DNA of 64,000 nucleotides, taken from assembly GCF_900079725.1 (NCBI RefSeq), contig NZ_LT599032.1, positions 5,018,054-5,082,053 on the forward strand, read 5' to 3'. The translations under genes and the position numbers were made by a program. The notes under the pieces were generated by a model. That model searched no databases. It worked only from the letters and a program-made list of their open reading frames with translations, and was not told the origin of the DNA. This DNA comes from an uncultured Dysgonomonas sp. GTDB taxonomy: Bacteria; Bacteroidota; Bacteroidia; Bacteroidales; Dysgonomonadaceae. Below, one piece after another: positions 17,271-25,411 of the stretch; position 1 is the first letter of the stretch; each line of letters opens with the position of its first letter.

Positions 17271-18281
17271 TTATTCTATCACAAATACCACTGTACCTTC
17301 CACAGGGAAAGTATCATAGATAAATTTGGCATGCGAAGTAGCATTGCGCACACACATATGCGACCGTGGAGTAGTACCCAGCGAAGCGCTGTATTCTATA
17401 AAATCTTTGCGGGGAGCATTCACCGGCACGCCGTGCAGGTATCCGCCATTGGTAAACCGGCTGGCGTAAGGAGCAAAGCCGCCTGTTTCGGTAGTACCGT
17501 CGACAAGGAAAAACATCTTATACTTCTTTTCCTGTATGACGAACATCCCCAGTGGAGTCTCCTGCTGATGGGGAGGTTTATGCAATCCGGTAGTGACAGG
17601 GTTCATGCTTCTTATCATCCACTTGTCGCCCACCTTTTGCAGTGTAACCACATTCTCATTGATGCGGTCTACAAATATGGCACTGCGGAAGGCTATACTA
17701 TCTGCTATCTCTTTCACATACTTACGGGGAACCAGCCATTCACCGGGGAAGTATACGGTCTCTATTTTTTCAAACTTTGTGCTGTCTGTTCCTTTTATCA
17801 GTTTCACCAGCGATCCGTCCCTGCCGTAACGTTCGGGAACGATGGTGTCCTGAAGGGAATATAAGGGTACCGACTGGTAACGTTCTACATCGTAATTGTC
17901 GGATATGCGTTTATATACATTGCGGTGATATTCTTTTACCAGCGGGGCTTCCCCGTTGTTGTTCCTGTAGTTTTGCAGAATGCCCCACGACGAATGCTCT
18001 ATCTGCATGGAATCTATGGTTTTCAGCCCTGCTTTGATCTTCTCCCACTGAAACCGCCTTGTGGTATCTTTGTAGGGGTAAGTATCTTCGAGCGTGTACT
18101 TATCGTAGAGAAGTTCCTTTTCTACGGTGACTGTATCTATTTTCTTTGTCTCATCTTCATCCTTTACAGCCACCGTATCTTGCGAGGGGGGATCTGTGGG
18201 TTGGGGATCAACATTTTTCTGCCTGCACGAATTTAATATAAGAATAGTGATAACTAGGAGAGTCGTAGTTATTTTAGCCAT
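17271..18281 (-). CDS. L,D-transpeptidase (YkuD) lipoprotein
   Basis: A 336-residue exported lipoprotein (lipobox LNSC, Cys19). The C-terminal YkuD domain (about residues 195-336) has GGYLHGVP and the catalytic SHMCVRN with Cys310. The usual S-H-G-C motif has Met for Gly here. L,D-transpeptidases make 3-3 crosslinks in peptidoglycan or attach proteins to it. The N-terminal 190 residues are a family-specific extension of unknown role. A single gene on the - strand, divergent from 18700. Confidence 0.85.
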   Translation of the reverse strand: MAKITTTLLVITILILNSCRQKNVDPQPTDPPSQDTVAVKDEDETKKIDTVTVEKELLYDKYTLEDTYPYKDTTRRFQWEKIKAGLKTIDSMQIEHSSWGILQNYRNNNGEAPLVKEYHRNVYKRISDNYDVERYQSVPLYSLQDTIVPERYGRDGSLVKLIKGTDSTKFEKIETVYFPGEWLVPRKYVKEIADSIAFRSAIFVDRINENVVTLQKVGDKWMIRSMNPVTTGLHKPPHQQETPLGMFVIQEKKYKMFFLVDGTTETGGFAPYASRFTNGGYLHGVPVNAPRKDFIEYSASLGTTPRSHMCVRNATSHAKFIYDTFPVEGTVVFVIE

Positions 18282-18440
18282 AAACTTTTGTTTTTGTATT
18301 TATTGTGAATATCCGTTTATCCCTAAGGATATTAATGATTTCCTTCTTGTTGCTATTTTTATAATTATTTCTTCTTTATAAAAATATTAACTTTTTATTA
18401 TAAAAACAAAGAAGATGCTTTATTGTTTCCCATATTTACA

Positions 18441-18467
18441 AAATAAGCCCGTTCTGCGGGCTTATTT
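18441..18467. terminator. Orphan hairpin between divergent genes
   Basis: AAATAAGCCCG (18441-18451) and CGGGCTTATTT (18457-18467) form a perfect 11-bp stem with a five-base loop. It looks like an intrinsic terminator, yet it lies upstream of both flanking genes, so it does not end either. The rest of this 418-base spacer (18282-18699) shows no gene; a small RNA is possible. Confidence 0.6.
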
Positions 18468-18699
18468 AAAAAGGTTGAGATTGTATAAGTTCTTTTTTTA
18501 TAGAAATGGTGGTGATATCAATAGGTGATTAATATTTAGCATTGCTTTAAAGTATTCTATATTTTAAATGTGCAGGTAAACAGATATTTACCTGTGTTGC
18601 CAAAAGTGAAAGAAGGATAGCCGTTATGTATGAAATAATTGAAGAATTTCGTATATTTACAGAAGTATTCTACTCCTTATTTCTATAAATATCAGCATT

Positions 18700-19482
18700 A
18701 TGAATAAACAAAGCATTACATTTCTGTTCTTGATGTTGTTTGCTTTACAAATGACATATTCGCAAGTATCGGCAGTGAGGGGACAGATAACTTGGGCAAA
18801 AGATAGAAGGGTACTACCGGCTGTTATGGTAACCAATACATCGCGACAAATAAAAAGTTTCTCGGATGGCAAAGGTAATTATACAATACGTGCGGCGATG
18901 GGCGATACGCTCCGTTACTCGCTGATAGGATTTAAGATCAAGCAGATAGTTGTAGACAGCCCTGTGTGTGATATTGCCCTCGATGCAGACAAACACACTA
19001 TGGATAAGACGAATCCCGAATCTATTTATTCCCTTATAGAGAAACGGGATGACAATATTTATCTGGTCGACGACAATGTGATCTCAAAAGATTCGTTGAT
19101 TAGGATAGATCCTTCCACAATAGAATCTATCAGTATACTCAAAGACGGGGATATGCACCCTATCGATAAGCCTTTAACCATAAGCATCAAATTGAAACCC
19201 GTCTACGAAGCCATCGTTATGGAATCCGGCTATGAAACATTCCTGGTTACTCAACGGCCGAAAAACTTCTATACGGAGTCGTCACTGAAGACTAAAAACG
19301 TATTCCTTGTCAATGAATGGAATTACCGATGCGACAATCCCATGCTATACAGCCCGCTGATCTATGAAGCAAAAATAGATTACAATCCTCAGAACGAATA
19401 CGGGCTGGATGTGGAATACCGCCTGTATATGTTTTTCAGGTATATGGATAAAAAATACAGGCTGGGACTCGAATATAGATGA
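18700..19482 (+). CDS. Secreted protein: CarboxypepD_reg-like domain fused to DUF6146
   Basis: A 260-residue protein with a signal peptide ending at about residue 21 (MTYSQ). Residues about 25-95 are a carboxypeptidase-regulatory-like beta-sandwich (GQITWAKDRRVLPAVMV...GKGNYTI). Then IRIDPSTIESISILKDG is like the plug segment of SusC receptors. From about residue 165 the protein matches DUF6146: ESGYETFLVTQRPKNFYT, LVNEWNYR, YGLDVEYRLYMFFRYMDKKYRLGLE. Periplasmic or outer-membrane location is likely; function unknown. It stands alone. Confidence 0.65.
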   Translation: MNKQSITFLFLMLFALQMTYSQVSAVRGQITWAKDRRVLPAVMVTNTSRQIKSFSDGKGNYTIRAAMGDTLRYSLIGFKIKQIVVDSPVCDIALDADKHTMDKTNPESIYSLIEKRDDNIYLVDDNVISKDSLIRIDPSTIESISILKDGDMHPIDKPLTISIKLKPVYEAIVMESGYETFLVTQRPKNFYTESSLKTKNVFLVNEWNYRCDNPMLYSPLIYEAKIDYNPQNEYGLDVEYRLYMFFRYMDKKYRLGLEYR

Positions 19483-19536
19483 ATTTTGTGAAAATTTCCG
19501 CTAAAATTGGGTCACAAATCAAATTATTCCTGTCTT

Positions 19537-19570
19537 TTTGATTGGGGTTAATGCCTTTATACTATTTTTG
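19537..19570 (+). promoter_or_regulatory. Promoter of the DUF4421 gene
   Basis: TATTTTTG at 19563-19570 matches the Bacteroidetes -7 consensus, with TTTG at 19537-19540 for the -33 element, a spacing of 22 bases. The start codon follows 46 bases downstream. Confidence 0.6.
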
Positions 19571-19616
19571 CGCTTAATCCGTTTCCTTAATAAAATAAAG
19601 AGAGCAAGTATATAAA

Positions 19617-20618
19617 ATGCCGGCATTAATCAAAAAACGAAACCGCTTATCGAGAGGCAGGTATATCACTATATTGATATTTTGGGTACTTGTGTCCCAA
19701 TACGGATTTTCACAGACCGACAGTACCTATATAGGTTTCTTTGAACAACCTCTTTCGGTGCGTACCTACTTCATGGATAAATTTACCGTGCTTTCGCATC
19801 AGCAAGGCGACCACGACGATGAAACCTCTTACCGCTCCAATGCTCCTTTTGGCATCGGCTTTGGCTTTTCGTACAAAAATGTCTCGCTGAGCGGTGCCTA
19901 CGGTTTCGATTTCATGCGTGACAAGAAGCGGGGAAAGACCCGCTCATTCGACTTCCAGTACCATCATTACGGGCGTAAGTTTGTCTACGATATATTCTTC
20001 CAGAACTATAAAGGCTTATATACCGAACCCGAAAACGATAAATATGAATTGTACCCCGACATAAAGCTGAAACAATACGGAGTATATGGGCAGTACGTCT
20101 TCAACGGCAATAAGTTTTCCTATCCGGCGGCCTTCAATCAGAGCGAAAAGCAATTGAAATCGGCGGGGAGTTTCCTACTTGGAGGTGCAGTGTATTTCAA
20201 CGAAGCCCGCGCCGATAGTTCACTGGTGTTTGATGGCGGCCATAAACTAAAAAATTATCAGGTGGGTGTAAACGGAGGTTATGCCTATACGTGGGTTGCC
20301 AACAAGCGGATATATGTTTCGCTGTCTCTTTCGGTGGCGGCGAATGTAGGTTTTGAAAATATAGACGGAAGAAAAAACAGGGTGAAAGTATATCCATCCG
20401 TTTTTCCCCGCTTCTCGATGGGATACAACCACGACACGTGGTCGGTAGGAGCATCGGTGGTCAACAACCGGGTGTATATTCTCTATACTGCCCCTTCAAA
20501 AATGGCATTCGATGCGGGAGCAATCCAGTTCTCGGTTATCAAGCGATTTGGAAAAGCGCCTAAGTTCCTCGAAAACCAGAAGATAATAGATAAATATAAC
20601 GAATACAGGTTTTGGTAA
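19617..20618 (+). CDS. DUF4421 family outer-membrane barrel protein
   Basis: A 333-residue protein with a signal peptide ending near GFSQ (residue 33) and long alternating hydrophobic strands (FGIGFGFSYKNVSLSGAYG, KNYQVGVNGGYAYTWVAN, PRFSMGYNHDTWSVGASVVNN) as in an outer-membrane beta-barrel. The opening YIGFFEQPLSVRTYF and the ending pattern fit the Bacteroidetes family DUF4421. Function is unknown. It has its own promoter. Confidence 0.75.
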   Translation: MPALIKKRNRLSRGRYITILIFWVLVSQYGFSQTDSTYIGFFEQPLSVRTYFMDKFTVLSHQQGDHDDETSYRSNAPFGIGFGFSYKNVSLSGAYGFDFMRDKKRGKTRSFDFQYHHYGRKFVYDIFFQNYKGLYTEPENDKYELYPDIKLKQYGVYGQYVFNGNKFSYPAAFNQSEKQLKSAGSFLLGGAVYFNEARADSSLVFDGGHKLKNYQVGVNGGYAYTWVANKRIYVSLSLSVAANVGFENIDGRKNRVKVYPSVFPRFSMGYNHDTWSVGASVVNNRVYILYTAPSKMAFDAGAIQFSVIKRFGKAPKFLENQKIIDKYNEYRFW

Positions 20619-20662
20619 GGGTAAATAATTAAAAGCGAAAGCAGATGATAAATATTTATTTT

Positions 20663-20887
20663 TTAACCGGCGTCTTTTACTTCTTCAAAGTGGCCTTCGT
20701 ATGCAAAGATATTTCCATTGTCATCTCTTCTTTCAACTATGGTAGACTCCACATTATTAGATAGATAATCTTTATACGTCTCTTTGAGCTTTTGTTGGAT
20801 CGGATTTAGATCTGACTTGGAGATACTAGAAATGAAATTCATCCTGTCTTCTAATATTTGCAATATTTCTTCAATCATACTTTTCAA
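20663..20887 (-). CDS. Small protein coupled to membrane GAF-like protein
   Basis: A 74-residue acidic, mainly helical protein (IEEILQILEDRMNFISSI, LNPIQQKLKETYKDYL). Its start lies 17 bases inside the end of the upstream 443-residue membrane protein, so the two are translated together on the - strand. The family is not recognised. A partner or regulator of the membrane protein is likely from the overlap. Confidence 0.6.
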   Translation of the reverse strand: MKSMIEEILQILEDRMNFISSISKSDLNPIQQKLKETYKDYLSNNVESTIVERRDDNGNIFAYEGHFEEVKDAG

Positions 20888-22202
20888 AATTTATACTCCT
20901 GAGTTTGCCTAAAGCCAGAGTCGTATTCAAATTTAATTTCTTTTTTTCAGTAGTTTCCACTAACCTTGCCATAAATATAGATAAAATATCTAATTGAGAA
21001 CAACAAAAATCTTCCCATAATTTGTTAAAAGTACTTCTTTCTTTACAGGAAGGGAATGCATTTGGTTTCTCATGCTCAAAGCAAAGGAACCCTAAAATAA
21101 ATGATTTTTGCTCCTCTACGCGATAAATTATAGGGTAAACGATTGATGAACTATAATATTTTGTTGATTCCGGATGAGAGTGTTTTACTTTATTATCATT
21201 ATACATATTATTAAAATCAGGTATATAAGAAAATAATAACTTATTGCTTATTATCTGCTCCAAATTTTCATTATCAACTACTTTTTCATATACATTATCA
21301 TACTTTGCACCAATCTCCGTTAGCCTACGCCGGTATTTTGATGTGTTTGGACGAGTCGATCTTACTAGGGTTTTAAATTCAAGGTCATTGAGTGGTACTT
21401 GAGAAAAAATGTGTTTTTTATTTAAAAGTTTTATACAACTAGAATATCCGGCCTCGGTTATTGTATCAGTTTTATAATCAAAAAGGTTTATTTTGCGGGT
21501 TATAACACATAATTTATCCAAATACTCCATCAGTATAGATAATATTTTATCCTGATCCATATTTTTTAAAGATTTATTATATGTATAATAATCCAGGTCT
21601 CTTAATTTTTCGTTAAGGAAGTGTATGTCATGAGATATTATCGTTTGAATATTGAAATTTGTGAGTTGCAGAAAGTCAATAGCTTTGTTTAGGTTTTCTA
21701 CTTTTATTTGTTCTACCTTATTGTCTGCTTCAAGTATTAATACATAATTTTTTAGCAACTCTTCGTAATAATAGGAATAATTCTTTTTGTCATTCCACAC
21801 CAATATGAGTGTTATGCAAAAAAATAAAATTAGTGCAAGATTAACTAATACAACACAGAATACTAACGTATCTTTTTCAAATTTGATTAGTGTAGGCGAA
21901 AAGAATGCGACAATAGTGATAATTGTAGTGGCTATGGCAAATATTGCAGAGATAGTCTGTAGTAAGCCCGCTTTTTCATTCTTTAGCTTTTTATTGTAAT
22001 CAAAAATGTCATTTAATTTTTCCTTGTAGAATTTTTTATACGCATTGTCTTTCATCAAGATAGGGACATCAGGATGCTCCGTAAATGGATAACCATTCTT
22101 TAATGCTCTATGTAACCTGCTAAGGAGAAAAAATTGATTTGTCTTTTGGGGTTCATCTTCTTTAGGTTTGCGTCTGAATATAGAATAAAATAAATTACTC
22201 AT
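20871..22202 (-). CDS. Two-TM membrane protein with GAF-like C-terminal domain
   Basis: A 443-residue protein. An N-terminal cytoplasmic segment of about 75 residues precedes two membrane helices (about 80-102 and 112-135, AISAIFAIATTIITIVAFF and VLVNLALILFFCITLILVW), then a coiled-coil-like helical part, then a C-terminal region (about 290-425) whose YPIIYRVEEQKSFILGFLCFEH and helical end resemble a GAF fold. No kinase, cyclase or DNA-binding domain is visible. It could be a ligand-gated membrane effector or sensor. The region is AT-rich, and the two-gene unit looks accessory. Confidence 0.6.
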   Translation of the reverse strand: MSNLFYSIFRRKPKEDEPQKTNQFFLLSRLHRALKNGYPFTEHPDVPILMKDNAYKKFYKEKLNDIFDYNKKLKNEKAGLLQTISAIFAIATTIITIVAFFSPTLIKFEKDTLVFCVVLVNLALILFFCITLILVWNDKKNYSYYYEELLKNYVLILEADNKVEQIKVENLNKAIDFLQLTNFNIQTIISHDIHFLNEKLRDLDYYTYNKSLKNMDQDKILSILMEYLDKLCVITRKINLFDYKTDTITEAGYSSCIKLLNKKHIFSQVPLNDLEFKTLVRSTRPNTSKYRRRLTEIGAKYDNVYEKVVDNENLEQIISNKLLFSYIPDFNNMYNDNKVKHSHPESTKYYSSSIVYPIIYRVEEQKSFILGFLCFEHEKPNAFPSCKERSTFNKLWEDFCCSQLDILSIFMARLVETTEKKKLNLNTTLALGKLRSINFEKYD

Positions 22203-22437
22203 CTCGTGTTAATTTAAGATTAAATGATATCAAATTAACGAAATATTATTAATATTAACAAATGTAATTCTTATTTCCAGTAAAATAAGTCCAGCTTCCG
22301 GTATAGTTGCAATACAATAAGAGTTTTTGGCGTAAGTTTCGTTCAGCCAAGTATGTAATATAAATAAGACTTGCTGATTTGAAAATTTAATAATCGGAAG
22401 AGGTTGTTTTTTAATTGTTAAATCTTACATATTTTGC

Positions 22438-22445
22438 TAAATTTG
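22438..22445 (+). promoter_or_regulatory. Promoter of the DUF4377 lipoprotein gene
   Basis: TAAATTTG at 22438-22445 fits the -7 consensus, with TTG at 22415-22417 for -33. The start codon is 44 bases downstream. Confidence 0.55.
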
Positions 22446-22488
22446 TATCGCTTATATATGCCCATTTTACCTAAAAAACAATATTGAT

Positions 22489-23109
22489 ATGAAACAAGCA
22501 AAACTACTGAGTTTATTTTTATTTGTCTTTATGTCTCTGACTATTATCGCTTCCTGTAGCGATAGTGACGACAAAAGAGAGATAAGGGAGTTTCAACTTA
22601 CCGTTGCGTCTGTAAAGCCACTGATGTTTATCTCAGATCATTACAGCCCTTATTTTGTAAAGTATGAAGGGGAAAACGAATGGAAAACTTTTCCTTATAT
22701 CACTAATTTTACTCTTACGGAAGGATATGAGTATGTGATAAAAGTAAGGAGCGAAAGGGTTGTCTTTGAAGATATGGAAGGAGGCTCGCCCTACGAAATC
22801 ACACTGTTGGAAGAAATATCGAAAACACAGAAAGTTTCTGAAAATATACCTCCGCAAAGGGGCTATTTTGTAATTGGATCGAAAAAGACGGGCGATGAAA
22901 ACAATCCATACTACACACGGGAATTAGGAAAGGGCTATTGGGTTAAATTTCCCGGCATTCTCGAAGGCTTCGATTATGAAGAGGGCTATGAATATATAGT
23001 AGAGCTCGACTGTCAGTTTAACGGCTCTACGGATATTAATAAATATTTATTCAGCTTTGTGAAAATACAACACAAGGATAAGACCGATTCTGTAAACTTA
23101 CCGTCGTAG
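22489..23109 (+). CDS. DUF4377-type lipoprotein
   Basis: A 206-residue lipoprotein (lipobox IIASC, Cys23). Two similar domains are visible, each with a W-x-x-F...F-x-Y/L-x-E-G-Y-E-Y-V pattern: EWKTFPYITNFTLTEGYEYV and VKFPGILEGFDYEEGYEYIV. This matches DUF4377, a family of small secreted beta proteins in Bacteroidetes. The first copy is followed by an IGSKKTG linker. Function unknown. Monocistronic, with a strong terminator. Confidence 0.65.
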   Translation: MKQAKLLSLFLFVFMSLTIIASCSDSDDKREIREFQLTVASVKPLMFISDHYSPYFVKYEGENEWKTFPYITNFTLTEGYEYVIKVRSERVVFEDMEGGSPYEITLLEEISKTQKVSENIPPQRGYFVIGSKKTGDENNPYYTRELGKGYWVKFPGILEGFDYEEGYEYIVELDCQFNGSTDINKYLFSFVKIQHKDKTDSVNLPS

Positions 23110-23125
23110 AAATAAATAAGAAATA

Positions 23126-23160
23126 AAAAAGGCAGGGATAATGATTATTCCTGCCTTTTT
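23126..23160. terminator. Bidirectional intrinsic terminator
   Basis: A 12-bp stem (GGCAGGGATAAT with ATTATTCCTGCC, one G-T pair) stands between an A run and a T run, between convergent genes at 22489 and 23193. Confidence 0.85.
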
Positions 23161-23192
23161 CGTATCTGTAAATTATCAATTCCTAAATTCTA

Positions 23193-23549
23193 TCAGTTTC
23201 TTCTCCGGCGATTCTCCTGCATTTTCTTCTGATGCTCATCAAATTTCTTTTGCTGGTCTTCGGTCAGTACAGCCTTAATAGCGGCTGTGCGTTCTTCCAG
23301 ATTCTTCTGGAATTGAGTCCTTAGCTTTTCCCTGTCGGTTTCTTTGCTCTGGTCGGCCAGCGGCTGGGCAAATTTCAGATTTATTTCATATACTTTCTTT
23401 TGCTGGTCTTCGGTCAGACTGAGTTCCTTTACCAGTGTTTCAGTTTGTCTTTTGGCCCTTTCTTCAGGTGTGGAACGTTGTCTCTGTTGGGCGAATACTC
23501 CACTTGTAGCGAACAATGCAATTGTAAGAAACAATACTAACTTCTTCAT
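23193..23549 (-). CDS. DUF4890/Spy-like periplasmic protein
   Basis: A 118-residue exported protein (signal peptide ending GVFAQ, about residue 21). It has two LTEDQQKK motifs (SLTEDQQKKVYEI and VLTEDQQKKFDEH), the hallmark of Spy/CpxP-related helical proteins, and a basic C-terminal tail. Such proteins act as ATP-independent periplasmic chaperones or stress sensors in enterobacteria; in Bacteroidetes the role is inferred. Leftward gene; the left copy of the 100-bp repeat begins 88 bases upstream of its start. Confidence 0.75.
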   Translation of the reverse strand: MKKLVLFLTIALFATSGVFAQQRQRSTPEERAKRQTETLVKELSLTEDQQKKVYEINLKFAQPLADQSKETDREKLRTQFQKNLEERTAAIKAVLTEDQQKKFDEHQKKMQENRRRRN

Positions 23550-23636
23550 AAGATTATAAAAATTAAGTTATACATACCGTCTACTATGACTATAGAAATC
23601 TGAAAAAGTAAATCCGGGAAGTTGTCTTTTTTAGTT

Positions 23637-23736
23637 AAATAATCATAAAACAAAAAAGTATATACCCAATATAGCACCTACAATAAGAATGGATGCGATA
23701 ACAGAGGCATACATAGTATCGGTAGAAATCTTAAAT
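23637..23736. repeat. Left copy of perfect 100-bp direct repeat
   Basis: Identical over 100 bases to 25312-25411. It corresponds to the last 94 bases, including the stop, of the membrane-protein gene at 25318 plus six bases beyond. As the rest of that gene is missing here, it is a duplicated gene end, as expected at the edge of an integrated element. Confidence 0.97.
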
Positions 23737-23805
23737 TAATCACTGATTTTTAGATTCGTTTATCAAACTTTCGGATTATGCAAATACTAAAGGATGGGAA
23801 AATTA

Positions 23806-23813
23806 TTATTTTT
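23806..23813 (+). promoter_or_regulatory. Promoter of the DUF3800 islet genes
   Basis: TATTTTTG at 23806-23813 matches the -7 consensus. The -33 element is less clear (TTTCGG near 23769). The start codon is 27 bases downstream, so the two-gene unit carries its own promoter inside the repeats. Confidence 0.5.
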
Positions 23814-23839
23814 GTATTCATTAATATAATATTCATCGT

Positions 23840-24523
23840 ATGTCTAAAACATTTAATATTTATTGTGATGAAAGTACACATCTAAAGAATGATGGACATC
23901 CATTTATGGTCTTGGGATATGTAAGCATTGCTTATCCTCAAATACAAATGGCAAAAGAGCAAATAAAAGCTATTAAAGAAAAGCATAAATATATTGGCGA
24001 ATTAAAGTGGACAAATATACATGAATCTACATTTTCTCTTTATAATGAACTGATCGATTATTTTTTCATGACCGATATGAAATTTAGAGCTGTAATAGTA
24101 GACAAAACACAAATTGATGAAGATCGGGAGGATTATTCTTTCAATGATTTTTATTTCAGAATGTATTATCAATTATTACATCATCAGACAGACCTGGAAA
24201 ATGAATATAATGTATTTTTTGACATCAAGGATACTTGTAGTCACAATAAATTACACAAACTCAAAGATATATTGAAATGGAACTCATCAATAAGACATTT
24301 TCAATTTCTTCGATCCCATGAGAGTTGCTTTATCCAACTAGCAGATATACTGATGGGAGCTATTAATTATAATTTAAGAATAGAAAAAGGAGAACTCGCG
24401 GGTAAGGTTATTGCAAAAAGAAAGATTGTAGACAAAATAAAAGACCATACAAACATCTCATTAAATAAAACAACACCACTGATTAATAAGAAGTTTAATT
24501 TATTCTTTATCTCGTTAAAATAA
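23840..24523 (+). CDS. DUF3800 family protein (RNase H-like fold)
   Basis: A 227-residue protein of the DUF3800 family. The first strand with its acidic pair is FNIYCDEST (Asp7, Glu8); a later conserved acidic position is in VFFDIKD, and the C-terminal signature is IQLADILMGAI. DUF3800 has been grouped with RNase H-like proteins, which would make these acidic residues metal ligands for nuclease activity; activity is not established here. It lies five bases before the second gene of a two-gene operon between 100-bp direct repeats. AT-rich compared with the neighbours, which fits transfer. Confidence 0.8.
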   Translation: MSKTFNIYCDESTHLKNDGHPFMVLGYVSIAYPQIQMAKEQIKAIKEKHKYIGELKWTNIHESTFSLYNELIDYFFMTDMKFRAVIVDKTQIDEDREDYSFNDFYFRMYYQLLHHQTDLENEYNVFFDIKDTCSHNKLHKLKDILKWNSSIRHFQFLRSHESCFIQLADILMGAINYNLRIEKGELAGKVIAKRKIVDKIKDHTNISLNKTTPLINKKFNLFFISLK

Positions 24524-24528
24524 TTACT

Positions 24529-25059
24529 ATGCCTTTAAATTTACTCAAAGTATATCCGCAATTACTGGAAATACTTCATTTAAAAGAAAATGAAAAGCGA
24601 AATTCTCTATTGGGTATTTATAAAAGAGACATAGAGGATAATAGTGATTTTAAATTTCGAGGGAAACTGATATATCCAATAAAAGCGAATGGGGAAATAG
24701 ATATGGGGCGACAATTTATGCATCTGACTTGTAAAGAAGTTTATGGAAAAGGTGATGACGGAAAGCCACTACCCCAAAAACGGGTATTTGACAGAGATCG
24801 ATCAGAGAGGCTACATTGGATAAATTATCATATACATGAGAAAATGCCTGAGAATATAGATGTATTTACTATTACAGAACGTGACCAGAAGAAAAGAGTA
24901 GACGTGACAAAAACATATATCTATGATAAAAAGGCAAAATATATTATTGTTTTAGAGCATCAAAGAAGTGATGCCTATTATTTACTCACGGCTTACTATC
25001 TTAATGAAAAATATGCAGAAAAGCAATTGTTAAACAAAATGAAGAAATGTACAAGATGA
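24529..25059 (+). CDS. Islet protein with possible BECR-type nuclease domain
   Basis: A 176-residue protein, second gene of the islet. Its C-terminal half has RSERLHWINYHIHEK, then an Arg/Lys-rich strand, then TYIYDKKAKYIIVLE and YYLLTAYYL. An N-terminal His helix, basic strands and a final Thr-containing YLLT strand are what one sees in barnase-EndoU-ColicinE5/D-RelE (BECR) RNases, including phage-type ones. I infer such a fold with modest confidence. The N-terminal 60 residues are not recognised. No antitoxin-like gene adjoins; the DUF3800 protein is the only partner. Confidence 0.5.
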   Translation: MPLNLLKVYPQLLEILHLKENEKRNSLLGIYKRDIEDNSDFKFRGKLIYPIKANGEIDMGRQFMHLTCKEVYGKGDDGKPLPQKRVFDRDRSERLHWINYHIHEKMPENIDVFTITERDQKKRVDVTKTYIYDKKAKYIIVLEHQRSDAYYLLTAYYLNEKYAEKQLLNKMKKCTR

Positions 25060-25069
25060 AAAAAACGCA

Positions 25070-25102
25070 GGGCTCAGATTTATATCAAGATAAACCGAGC
25101 CC
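25070..25102 (+). terminator. Weak hairpin after islet operon
   Basis: GGGCTC (25070-25075) pairs with GAGCCC (25097-25102) across a 21-base loop, 11 bases after the stop of the second islet gene. The remaining spacer to 25311 is AT-rich without a gene. Confidence 0.35.
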
Positions 25103-25311
25103 CGAAACTCTTTCTATTTATAGATGAGCACTGCAAAGTTACTAATAAATATTTATAAATAATATATTAATTATTAAAACATTATAAAATAATCTTATTT
25201 ATAATTCTATTAAAATAACAATCGTCACTACCTTTATATGTATTCTATAGATAATTAGATTCAAAAAAAATATAGTATTCTTGAAAAAATAAGTTCACTC
25301 TGTTTTGTATC

Positions 25312-25411
25312 AAATAATCATAAAACAAAAAAGTATATACCCAATATAGCACCTACAATAAGAATGGATGCGATAACAGAGGCATACATAGTATCGGTAG
25401 AAATCTTAAAT
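25312..25411. repeat. Right copy of perfect 100-bp direct repeat
   Basis: Identical to 23637-23736. Here it is the genuine 3' end of the membrane-protein gene 25318-26046. Distance between the copies is 1675 bases. Confidence 0.97.

Noticed and set aside
17331-17864. 177-codon open frame on the + strand
   Set aside because: Shadow of the L,D-transpeptidase gene on the - strand.
23637-23736. Left 100-bp repeat as a small gene of its own
   Set aside because: It holds only the last 30 or so codons of the membrane-protein gene and has no start or leader; it is a duplicated gene end.
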